Both the position numbers and the translations under genes were made by a program. Shown in pieces: positions 8,559-17,333 of a stretch of 64,000 nt of DNA. Origin of the DNA: DASVTR01 sp036387475. Its GTDB lineage: Bacteria > Acidobacteriota > Blastocatellia > Pyrinomonadales > Pyrinomonadaceae. Within the stretch, counting starts at the first letter, position 1; each line of letters begins with the position of its first letter. The DNA lies in assembly GCA_036387475.1 (NCBI GenBank), contig DASVTR010000012.1:310001-374000 (forward strand). The letters are read 5' to 3'. The notes under the pieces were generated by a model, which saw nothing but the letters and a program-made list of their open reading frames with translations, was not told the origin of the DNA and did no database searches.

Positions 8559-9863
8559 ATGCGAACGCCAACCATCAGCGCGACAGATTTCGTCAGGCAC
8601 GCAAGGTCTCAGGTCGGTATCGTGACGAGCGCGCTCAAAGAGGTCGAGACAGCGCAGCGCCAGCATCAAGAGCAGTTGAAAGCCTTGCAGGAGGCGCGCG
8701 ACAAGGCTCTGGACGAACTCGTGCAGTTAAGCATCCCGGCCCTGACCCGTGAAGCCTTCGCTACCATTCCGCAACTGACCGGCTACAGGCAGTTTGAAAC
8801 GAACGACCCGTTTGCGCAGATGGAGCGCAAACGACAAGAGCTATCGGCGCGCGTCATCAGTATCGAACAGGACGAAAGATACCAGCGCCGCGCTACGCTG
8901 CTCGATGCGGCGGCGGGCGATTTAATTCTCAAACGAGATGAACTCGAAAGACAGTTGAAGATTATGGACGAAACTCTCTCTCGGTATAATGCCGAGCCGG
9001 AGTTTGCCGGACTCGTTCAGCGCGGCTACGACACAGAGCAATACGCTTTGAAATGGTGGGAGTTGCAGTATTACAGAGATTGGAAACACGGCGACCTCAT
9101 CACCGAAAAGTTTGGACAGCAAGCGTTCCGCGACGTGCTTTACAGCTACAATCAGGTCAGGGCCGGTCGCGCCGAAGTTTATCGTGACTACCAGCTTATT
9201 CGTTATCAAATAGCCGAGATTGAAGCTCTCGTCGCCCAGCGCACCCAATGTCTTTCGAGCCTTGAAACCATCGAGGCTGATACTCTCAACACTTGTCGCC
9301 AGCAACTGCGCGAGCATCTGGAATACATAGACCGCAACGATCTGGCCGCGTGGTCTGCCGCCGACCCAAACCGCACGGGCCTGCTCAAGCGTATTCACGG
9401 AATCGAGAAAAAGATAGAGTATCTGGACGAACTGGCGCGGCGCTATCTTGAACCGGAACGCACACAACTGACGACGCTCAGGGCCAAGCTAGACAAAAAG
9501 ATTGCCAAGTATCTGCGCCCGAAAAACGCTTACGCCGCCATTCCCGTGGCGGAAGCCAACAGCATTCTCAAAGACCCGCGGCCCAAGCTGGCCGAGCGTC
9601 GCCAGCGTTACAACCAAAGCTATCAGACCATAGCCTATTATGATCGTTATGATGCTTTCGATTTCACGCGCGATATGCTCTGGTGGGACTTGATGACGGA
9701 CGGGCGGATTGACGGCGATTTCATTCCCGAAGTGCACGCCTGGCGAGAGCAGCATCCGGGCCGTGGCGCTGCTTACGATAGCGGACTCGCTGGCGCTGAT
9801 CCGTCATACATCTCATCGCAGACCGATTCAACCGGCTTGGAGAGCTTCACGGATGTCTCATAA
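8559..9863 (+). CDS. Coiled-coil protein of unknown function
   Basis: 434 residues rich in Glu, Arg, Gln and Leu, with long helical stretches (about residues 20-60, 85-150 and 195-310) that read as coiled coil. Tryptophan/tyrosine-rich stretches (YALKWWELQYYRDWKHGD and MLWWDLMTDGR) break the helices. No signal peptide and no known catalytic motif. Its last 11 nt overlap the glycosyltransferase gene, so it belongs to the second half of the biosynthetic cluster. It may be a scaffold or partner protein; I cannot name a family. Confidence 0.75.
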   Translation: MRTPTISATDFVRHARSQVGIVTSALKEVETAQRQHQEQLKALQEARDKALDELVQLSIPALTREAFATIPQLTGYRQFETNDPFAQMERKRQELSARVISIEQDERYQRRATLLDAAAGDLILKRDELERQLKIMDETLSRYNAEPEFAGLVQRGYDTEQYALKWWELQYYRDWKHGDLITEKFGQQAFRDVLYSYNQVRAGRAEVYRDYQLIRYQIAEIEALVAQRTQCLSSLETIEADTLNTCRQQLREHLEYIDRNDLAAWSAADPNRTGLLKRIHGIEKKIEYLDELARRYLEPERTQLTTLRAKLDKKIAKYLRPKNAYAAIPVAEANSILKDPRPKLAERRQRYNQSYQTIAYYDRYDAFDFTRDMLWWDLMTDGRIDGDFIPEVHAWREQHPGRGAAYDSGLAGADPSYISSQTDSTGLESFTDVS

Positions 9864-11595
9864 AGAGCGGCGCATTACAGTGGTCGCTTACGCTGTCAAC
9901 GGCTCTGGCCTCGGCCATTTGACGCGCGTGCTGGCGATTTTGCGTTGGATGAAACGCCTCGCTCAATTGTCTGGCGTGCGGCTGGACGCTTACGTTGTGA
10001 CATCATCGGAAGCGCCGGGCCTCGCGCTCGAAGAGGGATTCGTGTCCTTCAAAATACCAAGCAAGACGGCTGTGCGCGAGGCTGGTCTGCCCAAGGAAGA
10101 TTACCTGCGTTTGGCACGCCAGTGGGTGTGGCATTCATTGGGGCTGATTAAGCCAGACCTGCTGCTGGTTGACACTTTCCCCGGCGGCTCATTCGGCGAG
10201 TTGATTCATGCGCTCGACGTTCCCCGCGCGCGCGTCTTTATCCATCGCGCGATGAAAGAAGAGTTCGCGCAATCGGAGAGCATACAGGCGCTCTTGCCTT
10301 TCTACGACCGTATCCTGATTCCCGTCGAACCCGGCTCGCCCGCGCGTGAAATTCCCGCGCGCGTCAGTGAGCGCACGCGCTATGTTGGCCCAATCATGCT
10401 TCGCTCGCGCGAGGAGATGAGGCCGCGAGAAGAAGCGCGTCGTCGTTTAGGAATACCGGAAGACAAGCTCGGCGTGTGGCTGAGCGCGGGCGGCGGCGGC
10501 GACTCGCGGGCCGAACGTGCGCTTCATCGTCTTATCGAAATTCTTTCCGTCGAATCCGATTTGCACTTGGTCGTCGGCGCTGGCCCGCTCTATCGCGGCG
10601 CACCCCTGCGCGGGCCAAACATTACGTGGCTCACAGGCTTTCACACGGCGGAAGATTTCAGCGGGCTTGATTTCGCCGTCTCCGCCGCCGGATACAATTC
10701 GTTTCACGAACTGCTTCATGCTGGTGTGCCGACCATTCTCTTTGCGCAGGAGAAGATTGCCGATGAGCAGTCGCGCCGGGTGCTTGCGGCATCGAGCGCG
10801 GGATGTGCAATCGAGCTTAGTGTGGGAGATAACGCCGGGTTCGACGCAATGGAACTCCGGCGTGCAGTAGCCAAACTGAGGGACGCACAAGAACGTGAGG
10901 CGTTGGCCGAGCGAGCCAGAGAGTTTGTGCCGACAAACGATGCGCGCGACGCGGCCTTTGAAGCCCTCAACACGCTCTTACCCGAAGAGGCGCTCGAAGA
11001 GGCGCTGGAATTGGGCACGCCGCAATTCTTCATTGAGCTTGCGCGACATGGTGTTGAGTTAGACGACCTTGAATGGATGCTTAGGCGCTTGAAGACAATT
11101 GCTGACTTAGACGCGGATGAGCAAAGAGAGTTGATAGGGCGTCTCTTATCCGAGCCGACCGCGAGCGGTCGCACGTCCCTTAACGCGTTTCGCGCCTTGG
11201 CCCGTTGCTTTCCGTCTCCGACAACAGAGGCTGATGTCGAAGAACTGCTCGAAGCGACATTACAGGTGCTCAGGGCAGCCGCCCCGTTTGAAGATGAAAG
11301 AGCATCGCTCGAACTGTTAAGAATGCTGCCGCGAGCGGAAGAGTCTTTACGGCCTTTACTGTTAGCTTCGGCGATATGCGATTTCCTGAACGCTCTGCAA
11401 GCGATCGGCGAATCCGTCTGGCGCGGCAAAGCCATTCTCGCGCGGCATCTGATTGAGAGCGAAGCCGTCTCTCCGGTTGACGGATTGAAAGCCGCCACCA
11501 ACGAAGTCGCTCCGCGAGAAGCTGACAAAGCAAACATCGAAGGCGGACGAAGTTTTTTGTCAGGGGAAAGCTATGACACAACCTTCGGCGACTAA
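9853..11595 (+). CDS. MurG-like (GT-B) glycosyltransferase with C-terminal helical extension
   Basis: 580 residues. The N-terminal Rossmann part has the VNGSGLGHLTR loop typical of UDP-sugar GT-B enzymes. The donor-side half has LSAGGGGD, then SAAGYNSFHELLHAGVPTILF, the acceptor/donor signature of MurG/monogalactosyldiacylglycerol-synthase-type enzymes. About 180 residues after position 400 are acidic helices not found in MurG. The ATG at 9853 was chosen because it overlaps the previous stop; longer in-frame starts run through the upstream gene. It overlaps the first radical SAM gene by 23 nt. Acceptor unknown. Confidence 0.8.
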   Translation: MSHKERRITVVAYAVNGSGLGHLTRVLAILRWMKRLAQLSGVRLDAYVVTSSEAPGLALEEGFVSFKIPSKTAVREAGLPKEDYLRLARQWVWHSLGLIKPDLLLVDTFPGGSFGELIHALDVPRARVFIHRAMKEEFAQSESIQALLPFYDRILIPVEPGSPAREIPARVSERTRYVGPIMLRSREEMRPREEARRRLGIPEDKLGVWLSAGGGGDSRAERALHRLIEILSVESDLHLVVGAGPLYRGAPLRGPNITWLTGFHTAEDFSGLDFAVSAAGYNSFHELLHAGVPTILFAQEKIADEQSRRVLAASSAGCAIELSVGDNAGFDAMELRRAVAKLRDAQEREALAERAREFVPTNDARDAAFEALNTLLPEEALEEALELGTPQFFIELARHGVELDDLEWMLRRLKTIADLDADEQRELIGRLLSEPTASGRTSLNAFRALARCFPSPTTEADVEELLEATLQVLRAAAPFEDERASLELLRMLPRAEESLRPLLLASAICDFLNALQAIGESVWRGKAILARHLIESEAVSPVDGLKAATNEVAPREADKANIEGGRSFLSGESYDTTFGD

Positions 11596-12709
11596 AAAAG
11601 GTGCGCTTCGCGAGGCTCGTGCGCTTCGGTTGCGCGGCATCGCGGAAGGGCGAGTGCTGGCGGGGCCGCAGACCGTTCACATTGATTTGGCGAACGGCTG
11701 CAACACGAACTGCGTCACCTGCTGGGATCACTCGCCGCTGTTGAACGAGGCGCGCTCAAACGCCTGGAAGAGAAAGCGCGTCGCGCTCGAAGATTTTTCC
11801 GCGCTGGCCGCAGACCTCGCGAGCATGAATTCGGTCGAAGCAGTAATCCTTTCAGGCATGGGCGACCCGTTCGTCAACCCTGACATTTACAGTATTATCG
11901 AAATTTCCAAAAGCTACGGCTGGCACGTCACCGTCTTGACCAACGCGCTGCTCGCCGACGCCGAACAAGTGATTAATCTTGACGTTGACATGATGTTGAT
12001 TTCCGTCAACGGCGTCAGCCCACAGTCTTACACTGCTTTTCACCCGAACCTCTTGCCGCGAGACTTCCACCATCTTCTTCAATTGCTAGACACGTTCGCG
12101 AAAAGCGGCAAGCGCTTTAAGCATGTGCAAGTCATAAATCGTGACACCGCGCCGGAAGTCGTGGAGATGGTGCGCTTCGCCGCGCGCTACGCTGCATCGC
12201 ACGTCACGTATAAGCTAGCGAGCCTCGGACGTGGCACGGAAAGTTGCGTTATTACAAAAGAGCAGCGCGAAAGACTTCAGAATGAATGGATACCGTTGGC
12301 CCAAGCGGAAGCGCGGCGGCTCGGAGTCGAAACCAATCTGGATGTCTTCGCGTCGCAGGTGGCAACGGGAGGACTCGCAACAGCGCCGATAAAGGACGTT
12401 GGCTGCTTCATGGGGTGGACGTATGCGCGCGTGACGGTCGAGGGAAAGATTCTCTTTTGTTGTTCGACGGAAGTCGAAGTCGGCGATCTCTCGCACGGAA
12501 AATTCTCGGAGCAGTGGTTCGGAGATGCTTGGAATGAGACGCGCTCTCGCTTGATGCAGGGGCGCTACTTTCCCGGTTGCGCGCAATGCGGAAAGCTCAA
12601 TCAAAACGTCAAAATCGGGCGGCGGGTGCTTGAAAAACTGGGCGCACCGATTTATCTGGCACGAACGGGGCGACAGCAACCTTCCCTTTCAGAGGAGCAC
12701 CGCCGATGA
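11573..12709 (+). CDS. Radical SAM protein with C-terminal SPASM-like cysteines (1)
   Basis: 378 residues. CNTNCVTC supplies the CxxxCxxC [4Fe-4S] ligands (C43, C47, C50), followed by ILSGMGDPF, the GGE-equivalent SAM contact. The C-terminal third has further cysteines (VGCFMGW, FCCS, PGCAQCGK), consistent with an auxiliary cluster as in peptide-modifying SPASM enzymes. It overlaps both neighbours, including a 4-nt overlap with the next radical SAM gene. Substrate unknown. Confidence 0.88.
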   Translation: MTQPSATKKGALREARALRLRGIAEGRVLAGPQTVHIDLANGCNTNCVTCWDHSPLLNEARSNAWKRKRVALEDFSALAADLASMNSVEAVILSGMGDPFVNPDIYSIIEISKSYGWHVTVLTNALLADAEQVINLDVDMMLISVNGVSPQSYTAFHPNLLPRDFHHLLQLLDTFAKSGKRFKHVQVINRDTAPEVVEMVRFAARYAASHVTYKLASLGRGTESCVITKEQRERLQNEWIPLAQAEARRLGVETNLDVFASQVATGGLATAPIKDVGCFMGWTYARVTVEGKILFCCSTEVEVGDLSHGKFSEQWFGDAWNETRSRLMQGRYFPGCAQCGKLNQNVKIGRRVLEKLGAPIYLARTGRQQPSLSEEHRR

Positions 12710-13572
12710 AACGCCAGCCGACCATCGAGTGGCAGACCAACGGCGTCTGCAACTACGATTGCTCCTACTGCATACAGTCCAAGAAATATCGGCAGGGGCA
12801 TCCCAGTGATGCGGAGATTGATACGTTTCTGAAATTCTTTGCAGCATTACCGGGCGTGTGGGAAATCAAGATGTCCGGCGGCGAGCCTTTCGCCTTTAAA
12901 GGCTTTCTCGACCGCATCATTCCCGGCCTAGCAAGGCTTCCCCATCAAGTCTCTGTGCTGACGAACCTGTCCGCGCCTCGGAGCGCGCTCCGTCGCTTTG
13001 TTGATTTAATCAGAGACAAACTGGTGATAGTCTCCGCCAGCCTGCATCTGGAATACACGACCGTCGAAGCGTTCATCGAGAAAGCGACTGAGCTTCGCTC
13101 ATGGCTGAGACCTGAAACGTCTCTAGTCGTCAACAGTGTGCTCGTGCCCGGCACACTTCAGAATCTCTCGGAGGTGCGGCATGCTGTCGAAGCCGCCGGA
13201 CTACGCTACTTTCCGCAGGTGATGAAGACGAAGCACGGCATCTTCGCTTACGAGCATTCGGATAGGCTGATGGTTGAAAGCCTGACGGGAAAGAACCCAA
13301 CATCGCGCGAAGCGAACGTGGCTCCCTCTTACCGTGGCCGACTGTGCTGGACGGGCGTGGAATATTTTACGCTCGAACAGAACGGTGATGCCTGGTCGTG
13401 CCGGACTGCGCGGCGCTTCCAGCAAGGCTACCTGGGAAACGTGCTCGACGGAACTTTCGGGCTTTTGAAAGAAGCGCGGCGCTGCGTTTACGACATCTGC
13501 CCCTGCACCGTTCCAGCCAACCGGGGCATGATAGAGGGCGTCGGGCGCGCCTCGGAAGCGGAGACGTTATGA
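12706..13572 (+). CDS. Radical SAM protein with auxiliary-cluster cysteines (2)
   Basis: 288 residues. VCNYDCSYC holds C15, C19 and C22 for the radical SAM cluster and MSGGEPF is the GGE motif. The C-terminus has a distinctive cysteine pattern (RLCWTG, WSCRTARR, RCVYDICPCTVPANRGM) shared with the next gene, so the two are paralogues that arose by duplication. Start overlaps the previous stop (ATGA), and its own stop overlaps the next start, an arrangement of tight translational coupling. It lacks an obvious precursor-recognition domain. Confidence 0.88.
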   Translation: MKRQPTIEWQTNGVCNYDCSYCIQSKKYRQGHPSDAEIDTFLKFFAALPGVWEIKMSGGEPFAFKGFLDRIIPGLARLPHQVSVLTNLSAPRSALRRFVDLIRDKLVIVSASLHLEYTTVEAFIEKATELRSWLRPETSLVVNSVLVPGTLQNLSEVRHAVEAAGLRYFPQVMKTKHGIFAYEHSDRLMVESLTGKNPTSREANVAPSYRGRLCWTGVEYFTLEQNGDAWSCRTARRFQQGYLGNVLDGTFGLLKEARRCVYDICPCTVPANRGMIEGVGRASEAETL

Positions 13573-14480
13573 GCAAGCATTATCAACTCATGCCTTGGCC
13601 GCCGCGCCCAGCGTTTCGTTCAGGCGGATATACAGCTTCGCCCAGACCCGTCGAAGGCGTTGTCACGTGGAACATCAACACGACCTGCAACTATCGCTGC
13701 TCTTACTGCACGCAGCGCTTCCTGGATGATAGAAAACGCTGGCTGCGCGATGGGCCAGCCTTTCTCAAAAGCTTTGCCCGCCTCGATGGGCGTTGGGAAG
13801 TAAAGCTTTCGGGCGGCGAGCCTTTTCTTCATCCAAACTTGCTTGAGATCGTCGAAGGCTTGCGCGAATTGGGCCATCGGGTGAGTGTGGTCACAAACTT
13901 TTCGGCGACGCGTGAGCGGCTGCGTGCGTTTCTCGACGCGACGGGCCGAGCGCTCCGCGTCTTTTCCGCGAGCCTCCATCTTGAGTACGTTGGCGAAACG
14001 GACGAGCTTGATGCTTTCCTGCATAAGGCTGTCTGGTTGCAGGAGCGGCTTCCCCTTGAAGCTTCGTTTAACATAACTACGGTTGCGACGCGCGCGAATA
14101 TTCCTCGTCTACAATCTCTGGCCGAGCAATTCACAGAAAACGGCCTGCGCTTTAAAGTGCAGCCGGAGAAGTATGACCGCGAAGTGATTGAATATACCGA
14201 AGAAGAGAAGAGCTTGATTTTGAGTCTTGGTGGGCATAATGGTCTTGGCGAAGTCGCGCCTTCGTTCAAGGGGCGTCCGTGTTGGGCCGGGGCGCGCTCC
14301 TTCACTTTGGACGATAAAGGCAACGCGTGGCGTTGTTATCCGGCTCGCAGGTTTCGCGCTCAATACCTGGGCAACTTTCTTGATGAAACTTTTAAGCTCG
14401 CGCGCGGGCCTTCCGCCTGCCTCTACGATTACTGCAACTGCACCGTCCCCATCGAAAGAGGCATGATGCCGCGCGGATAA
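13569..14480 (+). CDS. Radical SAM protein with auxiliary-cluster cysteines (3)
   Basis: 303 residues. TTCNYRCSYC gives C40, C44 and C47; LSGGEPF is the GGE motif. The tail RPCWAG, WRCYPARR, ACLYDYCNCTVPIERGMM copies that of the preceding paralogue, with about six cysteines available for one or two extra clusters. It has an N-terminal Pro-rich extension of about 25 residues that the paralogue lacks. The ATG at 13569 overlaps the previous stop and is therefore chosen over longer in-frame starts. It is the last gene of the coupled set; a lipoprotein gene begins 18 nt later. Confidence 0.88.
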   Translation: MSKHYQLMPWPPRPAFRSGGYTASPRPVEGVVTWNINTTCNYRCSYCTQRFLDDRKRWLRDGPAFLKSFARLDGRWEVKLSGGEPFLHPNLLEIVEGLRELGHRVSVVTNFSATRERLRAFLDATGRALRVFSASLHLEYVGETDELDAFLHKAVWLQERLPLEASFNITTVATRANIPRLQSLAEQFTENGLRFKVQPEKYDREVIEYTEEEKSLILSLGGHNGLGEVAPSFKGRPCWAGARSFTLDDKGNAWRCYPARRFRAQYLGNFLDETFKLARGPSACLYDYCNCTVPIERGMMPRG

Positions 14481-14498
14481 CAAAGTGAGGTCTCTCGT

Positions 14499-14960
14499 AT
14501 GAAATATAAAACCTTTCGCGCTCTCATCACTGTCGGCGGCGGCGCTCTGCTCGTCGGCACTTGCGGTCTTTCTTCTTGTCTCCTCGGCGGCGACTCTCCC
14601 AAGAAGACCGAAAGACCGCCCATCGTTACGTCAACGCCCACCACAACACCTGTGCAGACCAACGCGCGCACGGCGGATCAAGCCGTCGTAGAATTCCTGA
14701 ATCGCCAGCCCAACGCGACAGGCGAAAGAATCAAGGATGCCTTCCCGCGCGAATCTTACAAGGTCAACATTTATCGAGACGGCAACAGCCCGACGTGGAC
14801 GCGTCTCAAGATAGATTTGGATCGTGATGAAAAGGACGACGAGAAGTGGACTCTCGCTAACGGGCAGCCAGATAAGCGTCAGGTCTCAACACGCGACGAT
14901 GGGACTTACGACCGCGAGTACAGATGGCGCGGCGGCCAGTGGGTTGAGAAGTCAAAATAA
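14499..14960 (+). CDS. Small lipoprotein, unknown function
   Basis: 153 residues. A hydrophobic signal (ALITVGGGALLVGTCGLSSC) ends in a lipobox with the likely modified Cys at LSSC, followed by a Thr/Pro-rich spacer and a charged globular part of about 90 residues with many Asp, Lys and Trp (DLDRDEKDDEKWT). It is probably anchored in a membrane facing the periplasm. It follows the third radical SAM gene by 18 nt and could share its transcript, but its content gives no link to that pathway. Confidence 0.7.
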   Translation: MKYKTFRALITVGGGALLVGTCGLSSCLLGGDSPKKTERPPIVTSTPTTTPVQTNARTADQAVVEFLNRQPNATGERIKDAFPRESYKVNIYRDGNSPTWTRLKIDLDRDEKDDEKWTLANGQPDKRQVSTRDDGTYDREYRWRGGQWVEKSK

Positions 14961-15021
14961 TTTTAGTCCTGCCGACGCGCCGGTTTGTTGACTGAACCTT
15001 TGGCGTCTTTGTCTTTGATGT

Positions 15022-15432
15022 TTAGAGAGGTGTTGCATCGGCATCATCCTCTTCGCTGTCTGAGCGGCGCGCCTTAAGCTTGGCTGCGACCTGGCTGCTC
15101 AGCCTCTCTCCTTTTTCCTGAGTCGGCGATGAAGCATCAAAAATAGAATCAAACCACGTCTGCGGCTCTTCGCGCGCGTCCTGTCCGACCTTCTCGCTTT
15201 TTCCGTCTTCCGGTTGCTGCTGCTCTTTGAGACGAGAGAGTTCGTCTGCGAAGTTCAGCGCTGCGAGGATAGCTACTTTCGCAACATCGTGGATGGTCAG
15301 TTGAGATGCGATTTGCTGCATTCTCTCGTCAACCAATCGAGCGAGTTGCAGAATATATTCACCGCTATCGGTGTGATTCGAGCGTAGAGTGTAAGACTGG
15401 TTAAAGATATTAACTGTGACCGGCTTGCTCAC
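15022..15432 (-). CDS. zapA: Cell-division protein ZapA
   Basis: 136 residues. The first 90 match ZapA: an N-terminal beta hairpin (VTVNIFNQSYTLRS), then YILQLARLVDERMQQIA and VAKVAILAALNFADELSRLKEQ, the helix that forms the dimer coiled coil. ZapA bundles FtsZ filaments at the septum. A disordered charged tail of about 45 residues follows, longer than usual. A 6S-RNA-like structure lies just upstream on the same strand; zapA and 6S RNA genes are neighbours in many bacteria. Confidence 0.88.
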   Translation of the reverse strand: MSKPVTVNIFNQSYTLRSNHTDSGEYILQLARLVDERMQQIASQLTIHDVAKVAILAALNFADELSRLKEQQQPEDGKSEKVGQDAREEPQTWFDSIFDASSPTQEKGERLSSQVAAKLKARRSDSEEDDADATPL

Positions 15433-15451
15433 GGGTTGTTAGCTACCTCCT

Positions 15452-15641
15452 GCGCGTCCGTCCGTGTGGTTCGTGACAGTGCAACTTTTGAACAGCCAGA
15501 TTCTAATGTGCTGCGGCCATAAGAACAAATTGCACCTGCTTCTTTCCTGCACATCCGTCGCTTACCCCAGTTGCCGCACAGGCAGAGCCAGCACATACCA
15601 TTTCGGAAATCCTGCTCAACGGATTAAGACAACCAACGCGC
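15452..15641 (-). ncRNA. ssrS: Candidate 6S RNA next to zapA
   Basis: The minus strand folds into one long rod of about 190 nt: a closing stem (GCGCGT with ACGCGC) continued by TGGTT with AACCA, an asymmetric open region, then TTGAGCAG with CTGTTCAA, GATT with AATC, and ATGTGCTG with CAGCACAT, capped by a large apical arm. Length, an interrupted rod with a central open region, and position beside zapA all fit 6S RNA, which binds RNA polymerase by mimicking an open promoter. No coding frame is convincing here. No covariance search was possible. Confidence 0.45.
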
Positions 15642-15747
15642 TGCCGCCTGCTTAAAAATTCAATCAATAGCAGCAGCCAGCCTGTTCCCCGCTGCTCACA
15701 GAATCAGTGGCACGTTCATTGCTGAGAGCTTAGCTGGAGGTTTGGAG

Positions 15748-16092
15748 ATGAAAAAACTATTAGCAACTTTGATGTGTCTGGTTCTGCTGAGCTTCGTGGC
15801 CCTGCCTGTCGGGGCGCAGACGCGCAACCGCCGCAGGCAGCATGCGGCCACACAGCGCCAGTATGATTACGAGCGCAATCGTTATGACTACGATTATGAG
15901 CGCAACCGCGACGACCGCTCTTTCTGGGAGAAGCACCGCGATAAGATTACGACGGCGGGCGGCGCTCTTGGCGGCGCGATTCTAGGCGGGCTGGTTGGCG
16001 GTAAGAAGGGCGCTGTCATCGGCGCGATTGCGGGCGGCGGCGGCGCAGCCGTCTACACCTACAAGATTCGTAACAAGGATCGTCGCTACTAA
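15748..16092 (+). CDS. Exported glycine-zipper protein (paralogue 1)
   Basis: 114 residues. A signal peptide (MKKLLATLMCLVLLSFVALPVGAQ) precedes an Arg/Tyr-rich segment and RSFWEKHRDKITTAGGALGG, then a glycine-zipper hydrophobic stretch (AILGGLVGGKKGAVIGAIAGGG). Likely associates with the outer membrane or periplasm. GGAGG 7 nt before the ATG fixes the start. It is a paralogue of the gene at 18130-18483 on the opposite strand. A strong terminator follows. Confidence 0.75.
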   Translation: MKKLLATLMCLVLLSFVALPVGAQTRNRRRQHAATQRQYDYERNRYDYDYERNRDDRSFWEKHRDKITTAGGALGGAILGGLVGGKKGAVIGAIAGGGGAAVYTYKIRNKDRRY

Positions 16093-16159
16093 AATCATCG
16101 AAGGAAAACTTCGATGAAAGACATCGGTCGCTTACTTACTTTGTGAAGCAAGCCGCCGT

Positions 16160-16212
16160 AAATCAAGGCCCGATTGCGAAGGGGAGAGCGCAGTCGGGCC
16201 TTGATTTATCTG
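16160..16212 (+). terminator. Rho-independent-type terminator after the glycine-zipper gene
   Basis: A 19-bp stem with one G-U pair (16160-16178 with 16189-16207) and a 10-nt purine loop, followed by a short pyrimidine-rich run. It stands alone in a 320-nt non-coding gap. Confidence 0.65.
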
Positions 16213-16284
16213 TTGCAGGATGCGGGGACTAGGAGATAACACCGAGAGTCAATGAAAAGAGAGGCCGAGGGCTAGCCACTAAAT

Positions 16285-16328
16285 CACGCGAAGCGACACG
16301 AAGTTCATTGCTTCGTGTCGCTTCGTGT
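16285..16328. repeat. Short intergenic inverted repeat C
   Basis: Complementary arms of about 18 nt built on GAAGCGACACGAAG flank a 7-nt loop. It lies between convergent genes, is similar in style to the larger hairpin repeats elsewhere, but has no clear 7-nt period. Confidence 0.6.
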
Positions 16329-16413
16329 AAATAGGTGAATAGGTTATTTGCTCTTTTACTTTTGCAGATTGGGATAAGTTAACACGCAAACGCGATTGAC
16401 GTGTCGAGCGTGC

Positions 16414-16830
16414 TTAATGCTCATCCTTTTCATCATTATTGTTGCGGCGGGCGTCGCGCTCGGCAGTCTTAACGTCGAAACGCTGTTGTTGTTCGGGCGT
16501 GAGCAGGGCGCGGATACGCGTGCGCGCGTTCTGGCGTATGGCGTCATAGCGCGGGCGCACCTCCGTGCGTAGAGCGCGATATTCGTTGCGTGTCTGATCC
16601 AGTATGGCGCGGATTTCAGTCGCCTGTTGGTCATTGAGGTTAAGGTCGCGCTTCATGTCCTCGAAGGCTTTTTCTTTACCGCGCGGCCCTCCTCGCATCC
16701 CCTGTCGCCCATTGTCGCTGGCGCGCAAGCGATACACGCTATCAAGCGATGCGCCGGTCAGGCAGCCGAGGGCGAAGACGCCGAAAACAGCCACCCATAT
16801 TTTCAAACGAGTCTTGGCACGCGGCGTCAT
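16414..16830 (-). CDS. Spy/CpxP-like periplasmic protein, membrane-anchored
   Basis: 138 residues with an N-terminal hydrophobic anchor (IWVAVFGVFALGCLTGASLD) and a helical domain holding LNLNDQQATEIRAIL and ALLTPEQQQRFD, the two LTxxQ-type motifs of the Spy/CpxP/heavy-metal-sensor family. Such proteins act as periplasmic chaperones or stress/metal sensors. It overlaps the anti-sigma gene by 4 nt and ends the ECF operon, which implies envelope stress control. Confidence 0.75.
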   Translation of the reverse strand: MTPRAKTRLKIWVAVFGVFALGCLTGASLDSVYRLRASDNGRQGMRGGPRGKEKAFEDMKRDLNLNDQQATEIRAILDQTRNEYRALRTEVRPRYDAIRQNARTRIRALLTPEQQQRFDVKTAERDARRNNNDEKDEH

Positions 16831-17258
16831 CTGGTCGCCTCCCGTTCGTCTTCGTTCAAAATTGTCGCCAGCACTTCATCGCTGGAGAGCGGCTGGCGGT
16901 CTGCGAAAACGACGTGCTCAATTCCGGCGTCGCGCGTATCCAAGAGCGACTCGACGCTGAAGCTGCCCGGAGCCGTTGCGCGCAGGCTGACGAACCAAAA
17001 GAGCGCGAAAGCAAAGACGGCGACCAGCGCCATCACGGGAGCGGCACGCCAGACGACTCCGAGCCAAGCGAGCCAACTCTCGCCCGCTTCGCGTCTCTCA
17101 CGCTCTGCAGCGATGCGCGTGCGCAGGCGCGCGTAAAGAAAAGGTGACGAAGCGGCGGCCTCTGCTTCCCGCTCATTGCTTGCGGAGGCGCGGAGGATTT
17201 CGCGACCCAACCGGTCGAGCCGCTCATCCAATCCGTGATCTCTCTTTTTGCCGACCAT
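16827..17258 (-). CDS. Putative anti-sigma factor (single-pass membrane protein)
   Basis: 143 residues. An N-terminal cytoplasmic part of about 70 residues (charged helices, LDRLGREILRAS, PFLYARLRTRI) is followed by one membrane helix (APVMALVAVFAFALFWFVS) and a periplasmic tail. Topology and position directly after an ECF sigma gene are typical of anti-sigma factors; the zinc-binding HxxxCxxC motif is absent, so it would be a non-ZAS type. It overlaps the Spy-like gene. Confidence 0.65.
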   Translation of the reverse strand: MVGKKRDHGLDERLDRLGREILRASASNEREAEAAASSPFLYARLRTRIAAERERREAGESWLAWLGVVWRAAPVMALVAVFAFALFWFVSLRATAPGSFSVESLLDTRDAGIEHVVFADRQPLSSDEVLATILNEDEREATR

Positions 17259-17333
17259 TGATTTTCACCCGCTCCCTGCCATCAGTTTTTATTGACAGCT
17301 TCATAAATAAAAACGCGCGCGCGTAATTAACGG

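Noticed and set aside
10716..11537. Long minus-strand frame opposite the glycosyltransferase
   Set aside because: Ser/Arg/Ala-rich translation typical of an antisense frame; the plus-strand gene carries the MurG-like motifs.
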